Source: Talinum fruticosum (lineage: Eukaryota > Streptophyta > Magnoliopsida > Caryophyllales > Talinaceae). From it: a DNA stretch of 64,000 bases. The notes below the pieces were generated by a model, which was given only the letters and a program-made list of their open reading frames with translations, was not told where the DNA came from and ran no database searches. The first letter of the stretch is position 1; every line of letters begins with the position of its first letter. Made by a program: the position numbers and the translations under genes. Positions 56,981 through 64,000 of this stretch are shown here, in pieces. Where the stretch lies: contig JAITYX010000003.1 in assembly GCA_021018815.1 (NCBI GenBank), positions 3,892,501 through 3,956,500 of the forward strand. Reading direction: 5' to 3'.

Positions 56981-58490
56981 TTTTAGCATTCTCCAGGTGA
57001 AGGCCTATTGGACCTTCTTAAGGGCATTTGTGACCTTTTAGGACCCTCACCACCATGTTTTTAGGTTTGGGGATAAGGAACCGTGCCCCCGCCTAAAGAA
57101 TTTGATGCCATACTAGGCGGTTATAGGTGAACAAAGCCAGCTATGCCCAAATCATCGGAAAATCTCCTCGAGACTTATAAATACTTATCGAAACAGAGCA
57201 ATAGGAATCTAGGGTGGATTCTTATTGGAAATCGAGTAAAGTCGACCAACCTAATGAAATACTATCGAAACATGTATGCCCATGCCGAAGCTATCATCAT
57301 CCCGAGGCGGTGTGCGATTATCACCTGTCTAATAGGTGGATTCCTACCGGTAAGAGGTCACGGGGATTTGGCACCAGCGGCACTATTGAATTTAGTGGAA
57401 CAATTAGAGAATTATTATTCTCTATCTCCCTTAATAGTTGCTGAGATAATCATAGGTTTAGACCGGGTTGAAGCAAATTTTTAGGAAGACTTCTCCAGAG
57501 CCCCTCGTTATTGCAGGTAAGCACATAATGATGAGCGAGAACAAGCAATGTGAACCGGTGGGCAGCGCCGTCCACAAGGCGGTTGTCCGGCGCCGCTAAG
57601 GCTAAACGCCTCGGTTCACGCCAAAGGGCTCTAAATTTTGCATTCGTCCAATTGTCTCTATTTTGAAAATTTTTTTAATTTTGCTCCTATTGGGCCTAAA
57701 AATATTGGACCTTGTCCGTGCAAGACACTAATTTTGATTTTGCATATGTGATGTGCAGATCTAGTTAATGGAGCACCTGAAGCCGATTCGAGCTCCTCCA
57801 AAAGTTGATGCATACTTAGCGACTCCTTCGCTAGCAAAAACGAAATGCGGTGGTTGCTGATCACCCGACTTCTAAGTGGGAGGAATACCTCAGGAACCAC
57901 ATTAATGATGTATTGTGGTATGTTAAGCATTGGAAGGTGTCTCGATTCAAAACACATACCTCACAATACCCTTTCATACGCGTATTGGACCTAGAAAATA
58001 GTACGTACTACTTCCCTAGCCGTGTGTCACGGTAGATGGGAAGAGAGAAAATAATACCCTTATTAGACTCGCATATGGCCAACTACCTTTGAATTGTTCA
58101 AAGGGTATGACAGCTCTAGCCGGACAAAGTCGTGGCTCGAATACTGGAGGAGCCTGCCGAAATTGTTGATACTCACAGCACTTGTTGGCACCTGAAGGCA
58201 CACCCAACACTTCTATTTCTTCCTATTGTCTAGAGTGGATAATAGAAGTAGATCCCTAACAGTGTAAGGCACCGAGAACCGGAGAGATAAATCTCGAAGA
58301 AGTCGTCCCCGCTGCCGCCCTCTCCAAATTCGCGAAATAAACCCTCCGATGGTTGAACACGTCCGTCAAATAGAAACTGAAGCCAAAGAAGTCGAAGAAA
58401 GGAGGGCCCTCATAATTAAAGAACTGAAGGAATGCACCCAGGATGAAGAAGCCGAGTCTAGTGACCTTAAAGGAAAGAAGTAAAGATAGA
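56981..58490 (+). pseudogene. Second antisense ORF of Tat-R, unknown product
   Basis: Plus strand, opposite to pol. A 113-codon open frame at 57143-57484 includes IPRRCAIITCLIGGFLPVRG and APAALLNLVEQLENYYSLSP. After a plausible intron (GT at 57517, AG at 57757-57758), text resumes in an exon with NHINDVLWYVKHWKVSRFKT, QYPFIRVLDLENSTYYFPSR and a Glu/Lys-rich tail near 58370-58480. I do not recognise the family with certainty. It may be a second exon group of a mobile-domain-like gene or a separate Tat extra ORF. Stops at 57484 and 58034 break it. Confidence 0.5.
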
Positions 58491-58955
58491 CTAGAGCTTA
58501 GACTCTTAGGATAGAACTTAGGATAGAATAAAAGAAAAGGAGGTTTAGTTCGCCTCTTTAGAACAATGTTATTAATGTTTTACAAGTAGTTTGCTTGCAA
58601 TTATTTCCCTTTATTAGCTATGTATTCAGGTAAGTAGTAGGCTTACCTATTATTAAATAAAAGTAAGTATTATGCTATACTTTTATATTTTATCGCTCAC
58701 TTAGAGGTAAAAATATATAAATCGGACCGCATAATTGGACCGCCCTTTAAAATAGATTAATGACATGAATGGACCGCCTAATTGGACCTTCCGAGAAGTA
58801 AACAAGAGAACCATCTAATCTGGCATTTGAAAATGAATTATAGAATTAAAAGAAAGACCTCGACCCGGCCAGCCCACCATTGTCCGAGTGGTGGCCGGTG
58901 GTTAGGCGGGCTCGGCCTACCGCCTAGGGTCATGCTAGACATAATACTTCTTCAG
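58491..58955. other. Spacer between antisense ORF and Tat-R pol end
   Basis: AT-rich with repeated TTGGACCG-like words (58725-58780). No ORF supported. Confidence 0.45.
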
Positions 58956-61330
58956 CTAATCTAAGTTTTTGTACTGCAAAATCTCTTCCCCATCCAAATC
59001 AGTTAATTTTACTCGCTCTGCCAAGTAAGATCCGATTAAGTACAAACGGCCCTTACCAATTGGGCTTAAATTTCCTCGTGGGTCTTGAATTGGCACTCTT
59101 ATCTCCTCAAAAACTAAATCTCCAATTTGAAGATTCCGAGGCTTAACTTTCTTATTAAATGCCATAGATATGCAAGCCTAGTATATTTGGACATTGTGTA
59201 GGGCGTTGAGGAGCCTTTCATCCAATAGTACTAACTCATCATAGTGTGCTTTGGCCCATTTTGCTTTTGGAATCCGATGCTCTGTAATTATCCTCAATGA
59301 GGGAATGACAATCTCGATAGGAAAGACTACTTTGATGCCGTAAACTAGAGAGTAAGGCCTTGCTCTCGTAGAAGTTCCGATAGAAGTTCTATAACCCCAC
59401 AAAGCGAAAGGCAACTTGTCGTGCCAATCCTTCAAAGTAACTCGCCATCTTTTCCACTATTTTACGAATATTTTTATTAGCGGCCTTAACCGCTCTGTTA
59501 GTCCGAGGGCGACGCAGGGAAGATTTATGATGTTGGATTTTGTACTTATCTAACAAATCTTCTACTTCCTTCTTAAAATGGCTAGCATGATCACTTATCA
59601 GCTTGTAAGGAACCCCATAACGACCGGTGATCTTTCGGGTAATGAATTTGGCTACTTGTTTCGACATCAAAGTTGCATAAGAGGCCGCATCTACCCATTT
59701 GGTGAAGTAGTCAATTGCTACTAATTCATGACTCGCATGTTCCTTTAGGGGTCACCTAGCCAATTATGTCTATTCCCCAAACCAAGAATGGCCAAGGAGA
59801 AGCTAATGTTGTGAGAAATAATGGTGGTTGGTGTTGTAAATTTGCATACACCTAACATTTATGGCACCTTCCGACAAAATCATGACAGCTTGACGCCATG
59901 GTCGACCAGCAATAATCGAGTCTCTTAACCTTCCGGACCAACATCTTACTATTCATATGAGGTCCACACTCCCCACCGTGAATCTCTTCCATGATATACT
60001 TTGCTTCATATTGATTGACACAAAGTAAGCTAATCCCGAATTGGTTTTCTTGTACAGCTTGCCCTTGATTGATGAAGAATTGGGCAACCAACATCCCGAT
60101 GGCTCGTTGCGCTCTAGGTGTAGAGTCCAAGGGATATTCTTGTTTATCTAAATATCGATAAATGTCATGATACCAACTGGTATAATTAGTATTAGACACT
60201 TCTAATGTACATATGTATGTAGGGTAACTCACTCGCTTAATGTGAAAGGGCATTGAATGAATGCCAGTAGGGATATTGATCATGGATGCTAACTTAGCTA
60301 GTGCATCCACGAATTGGTTATCGAAGGTATGTGAAAGAGATGTCCTTAAACTACTTGGACAATTCCGTCGGATATGCTTGGTAAGATGCCAAGGCTTCAC
60401 TACGTACCTTCCACCTTTGTGAAATCTGATTGATGATCAAACCGGAGTCACCGAAGACCTTGATATTCTTGACCCCGATCTCTACAGCAGCCTTCAAGTT
60501 CTATGATGCAAGCTTCGTACTCGCACGTTATTGGTGACTTCGAAGTCTAGTTTGATTGAAATGGGAGTATGTACTCCTCCGATAAGACTAAAAGAATTCC
60601 TACTCCAAAGCCCTTCCGATTGGAAGCGCCATCAAAGGACATCATCCAAACGTCTACCTCTACTTGTAAAATGTCTTCATTTGGAAGGTCAATGTGTTCG
60701 AGTTGCAATTCGGATATAGGTAGATCAGCTAAGAATTCCGACATTATCCTTCCTTTGATCGCTTTTGAGGAATAAACTTGAGTTCAAATCTTCTTCAGCC
60801 ATCTTCACTTGATTATACCCAAGCATAACCGTCCATGAACGAGAGCAAAGCATGACTCGCTATGTTATCTATATAAGGAGGTCGATATGAGGCAATGGAA
60901 AGTCATCTTTGGGACTGGCTTTGTTTAAATCCCTAAAGTTGACACACATACCAACCATGTCGTCTTTCTTCGAACTGGAACTATATTTGCTACCCCATGA
61001 GGATAGTGAACTACCTTAATGAACCCAACCTCTAACCGCTTCCGGACCTCTTCTTTAATCTTCAAAGCCAATTCTGGTTTTATCTCCTCAACTTCCGCTT
61101 AACAGGCTTAGCACCTTCGTAAAGCGGGATTTTATGTTCTCTTATACTCGGATCTATACCCGACATGTCTTTGTAGGACCATACAAAGACATCTATAAAC
61201 TCTTTAAGGAGTGACGTAAATTGCTTCCGCTCTTCTCGGATCTAAGGTTCTCCCGATCTTAACTTCTTAGGGTTGATCAACCGACCCCAAATTAATTGTT
61301 ATTGTTTCCTCTATTATTGGTGAGCGATTT
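58956..61330 (-). pseudogene. Tat-R pol: partial RT, RNase H, integrase
   Basis: Reading leftwards from 61330, the RT N-terminus has DVFVWSYKDMSGIDPSIREH and, later, SHALLSFMDGYA. It then jumps near 60778 to IMSEFLADLPISELQLEHID, so the RT core with its catalytic Asp pair is deleted. The archaeal-like RNase H has MSFDGASNRKGFGVGILL (60547-60744) and further RNase H text at 60250-60400. Integrase has a zinc-binding region (EIHGGECGPHMN, CHDFVGRCHKC, about 59852-59990), LISDHASHFKKE, and RAVKAANKNI where the catalytic Glu is Lys. The C-terminus ends near 58956 (LKPRNLQIGDLV-like). The second RNase H supports the Tat lineage. Confidence 0.85.
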
Positions 61331-62056
61331 TCATGATCTTCCATAACTTTTATTAATTATTTAGGGATTTCTTGTTCATCATTAAAGACAAAACAGCTTA
61401 AAAGCAAGGAGTAAGCGTAAAGATTCACTTTATTGAATGAAGTAACGAGTACATCGGACTTAGAAACCGAAGACACGTAACTAGAAGTGATAGAATTAGG
61501 AAAAGAATTGGAAATAACAGAAGGAGAAATACAAGCCCTAGTACTAGACTTAGAAAGAGGATGCGCTCCTAAGTTGACAAGCAAATTCATGGCCCTCCTC
61601 GGCGTTAATCCAAGTGACATGCTTGGATCCTTCAATATCAACATCGATGATGAACCCGGACGGATTGAACTTCAGGTGTGACATAACGCGTGACAGTACC
61701 AAGACTAAATTCCCTTCTAGGTTACCCTCTTGGCCGAATAGAAGACCAAAAAGATTGTTTCCATTGAGATTGGTCCATTATGATGTGGACTGTCCCTTTT
61801 CAAGGAGGTAGGGTGCCTCTTTTTCTAGAATATAGTAGTCATTGAAAATCTCCGGACCAGGTATTAGGATGCCTTTTTCCTTGATATAGTAGGGCTCAGG
61901 AAAACCATAATAAGGGAAGTTGTCTCCTTCTCTTAGGAACCGCTTATTCAGAGTATAGGGAAATGGCTTGATACAATGGACAATATGTGGTGCGAGTCCT
62001 CTTTGTCCGTATTTCCTACTTAGCTTGGGATATTTCCTTAGTAGTAGGTTGATAGC
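61331..62056 (-). pseudogene. Tat-R polyprotein linker upstream of RT
   Basis: Minus strand reads KYGQRGLAPHIVHCIKPFPY, then FPYYGFPEPYYIKEKGILIP near 61870-61930 and a later PSGFIIDVDIEGSKHVTW-like segment near 61620-61670. I take this as the region between protease and RT in Tat-like elements; no protease motif is visible. The sequence ends at about 62056 against Copia-B. Confidence 0.55.
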
Positions 62057-63299
62057 CTAATTCCATCTTTCTCTCGCTTGATTTGCAATCCAAAGAAGAA
62101 GTTGAGTTCTCCTATCATGCTCATTTGGAACTCCTGTCTCATTAACTCGTAAAACTCTTGGCATATAGTTTCATTAGTAGCTCCAAATATAATGTCATCA
62201 ACATAAATCTGAATGATAAGAAAATCATTCCCCTTGGTTTTTGTAAAAAGAGTTTTGTCAACAAGACCTCTTTTGAAGTCATTTTCAACCAAGAAACCGC
62301 TTAGTCTTTCATACCAAACTCTAAGAGCTTGTTTCGGACCAAAGCTTATTACAATTTGAAAACATGATTTGGAAATTGAGAGTTTTCAAATCCAGGGATT
62401 GCTCAACATAAACTTCTTCTTAAATATAACCATTTAGAAATGCACACTTAACATCCATTTGATAAAGCTTAATGTTCATGCTAGATGTAAATGGTAAGAG
62501 AATTCTAATTGCCTCAATCCTAGCAATAGGTGCAAAGGTTTCCCCACAATCAATTCTGTTTTCTTGATTATATCCTTGAGCAACTAATCTATCCTTATTT
62601 CTAACTACCAAACTTCCCTCATCCAGTTTGTTCTTGAAAACCCATTTGGTTTCTATTACTCGGGTGGTCGAAGGTCATTTGATGAGAGTTCAGACTTGGT
62701 TTCTTTCAAATTGAGTTAATTCTTTTTGCATGGCTTCTACCCATTCCGGTTCAAGTAGGGCTTCTAGTATATTTTTACGTTCAATTAATGAAATGAATGC
62801 TAAAAATGCACATAGATTAAGCAACGAAGAATGAGTTCTTACCCCACTCGTTGATATCAGAAAGATTGTTCTCAAGTGGGTGACTGGATGCATATTTGAA
62901 AGCTCTACATGTCCTCTAATTTACCATGTTTGTTGGTTAAATGGTCCGATCTTCGCTTGGTTGTTCTTGTTGAACTTCCGTATTAGCTTGTCATTTAGCA
63001 ATTTGAGCTGGCTCTTGAACTGTCTCATTTTGAGTTGCCTCAATTCCTTTGTTTTGATTCATTCTCGAGCTTAGCTTTAGCCATATCATCTTCATCTCGG
63101 TTGAGCTTGGGATCGAGAAAGTGGATTCAGCTTGTCCTGCCATGATCAATCTTATCGGAGATAATGTGGATACTTTCTTCCACTTTGTTAGTTCTCTTGT
63201 TAAAAATTATATAACCTTTACAATGAGATGAGTAACCCAAAAATATACCTTCATCTAACCGTGCATCAAACTTAGTCGATGTTCCTTACCATTGTTATG
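62057..63299 (-). pseudogene. Copia-B pol: integrase C-terminus and reverse transcriptase
   Basis: Minus strand from 63299, inside the integrase C-terminal region, through a variable linker to the RT: EPEWVEAMQKELTQFERNQV near 62690-62760, YQMDVKCAFLNGYI near 62425-62470, and IYVDDIIFGATNE with YVDD at 62194-62205. An 84-codon frame at 62038-62292 is open. It corresponds to about 10550-11830 of Copia-P. The left end joins Tat-R; the RNase H part is at 39825-40103. Confidence 0.88.
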
Positions 63300-64000
63300 T
63301 GACAGATCGCAAGCACACAAGTGTATGGTTGTAACTAGCCAAGTTCGATCCCACAAGGACTCGATGTAGCGACACATTAAACTAGTCCTCTACTCAATTG
63401 CTAAGGTAATCGGGTTTTGGAGTTTTCTTCTCTAAACTAGTTCTAAATATTAAAATCAACGAAATTAATCTAGACTTAAATCAATGGGTAAAAACATCTA
63501 GGGATTTGCTTTCCTAACAATGAGTTCGATTATTTAAACATAATTTGTGTAAACATTCTTTCAAGTAAATCAAGGATCGATAATCACAAAATTCTACCGC
63601 TCTTTTGATGCATAATAGAATTGCTCTAGTTAACCTATCAAACAAATTTTGTATGCCTTTTAAGTTAATCAAAGTTAAGATTTCAAATAATCAAAGTGAT
63701 CCCCCTAATTTAATAATCTTTTCTCAAATTTTATGAATTAGGTACAAAAGTTGGTTGTCGATTATTCTATTTCACTTTTTAGTACTTCACAGAGTTAATC
63801 TCTAAACATAGGTATTCTAGGCCTTCAAAATACTCATGAAATTGATAAATACAACCTTCTATTGATCAAAATTAGAATTCAAGTACAAATTATGAAAGCC
63901 TAATCAAATTTCATTGTTTCGGATTACAAATCCCTAGAAAAACTAAACTACTCACACATAATTATTGAAAGCTTAAATAAAATCCAATATAAGGAAATCA
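63300..64000 (-). mobile_element. Gypsy-type LTR running off the right edge
   Basis: At 63300 the Copia-B integrase text stops and TGACAGATCGCAAGC begins. The segment carries GATCCCACAAGGACTCGA, like the motif near one end of the LTR at 23652, and AT-rich non-coding DNA. This resembles the 3' end of Athila/Tat-type LTRs read in reverse. The other end is not in the window. Confidence 0.5.

Overview
This window looks like heterochromatic, intergenic DNA of a flowering plant. I see no intact cellular gene, rRNA or tRNA. Nearly everything that can be classified is nested, broken LTR-retrotransposon DNA. The plant assignment rests on a Copia family of the Sirevirus type (initiator-Met tRNA primer site, LTRs of about 1.4-1.6 kb, an envelope-like ORF after pol), an Athila-like Gypsy element with a degenerate Asp-tRNA primer site, Tat-like Gypsy elements with 2-kb LTRs, and an antisense plant-mobile-domain gene. 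The species cannot be named from this.

Left third (1-28175). Copia-A lies on the minus strand: 5' LTR 19973-21403, gag 18282-19913, then pol and envelope-like ORF from 5160 down to the left edge. It is split by a plus-strand block of the same family, Copia-P (5161-18281), arranged as an envelope-like 3' fragment, LTR 6119-7553, gag, pol, envelope-like ORF and LTR 15254-18281. The second LTR is itself split by a solo LTR (16467-18078). Copia-A in turn sits in Gypsy-1, an Athila-like minus-strand element (protease 21409-22243, gag to 25980, primer site 26851-26867, LTR from 26871), whose gag carries another solo LTR (23652-25827).

Middle (28176-40103). About 4 kb of AT-rich DNA holds a faint LINE-like remnant and a possible chromovirus-type LTR. 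Remnants of a Copia copy (Copia-D) follow, then Copia-B on the minus strand: 3' LTR 33245-35582, envelope-like ORF 36089-37730, a solo LTR with perfect ACACA duplications (38301-39780), and the RNase H end of pol (39825-40103).

Right part (40104-64000). A 22-kb block interrupts Copia-B pol, which resumes at 62057-63299. The block holds Tat-F (plus; gag, tandem repeats, LTR 42390-44409), Copia-C (minus; gag and envelope leader joined with pol missing, plus two nested LTRs) and Tat-R (minus; LTR 51031-53000, pol 58956-61330). Between the pol and 3' LTR of Tat-R lie two genes on the opposite strand, one with a plant mobile domain and several GT-AG introns. The window closes inside another Gypsy-type LTR (63300-64000).

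Most notable signals: (1) a pair of stem-loops in the transcribed part of the Copia LTR, with compensatory base changes between copies and a self-complementary GTTAAC in the loop; (2) a conserved TATA promoter in front of the envelope-like ORF in three copies; (3) an intron-bearing antisense gene carried inside Tat-R. All coding regions are degenerate, so they are annotated as pseudogenes. Boundaries with matching TSDs or adjoining primer or polypurine sites are precise; the others are approximate.
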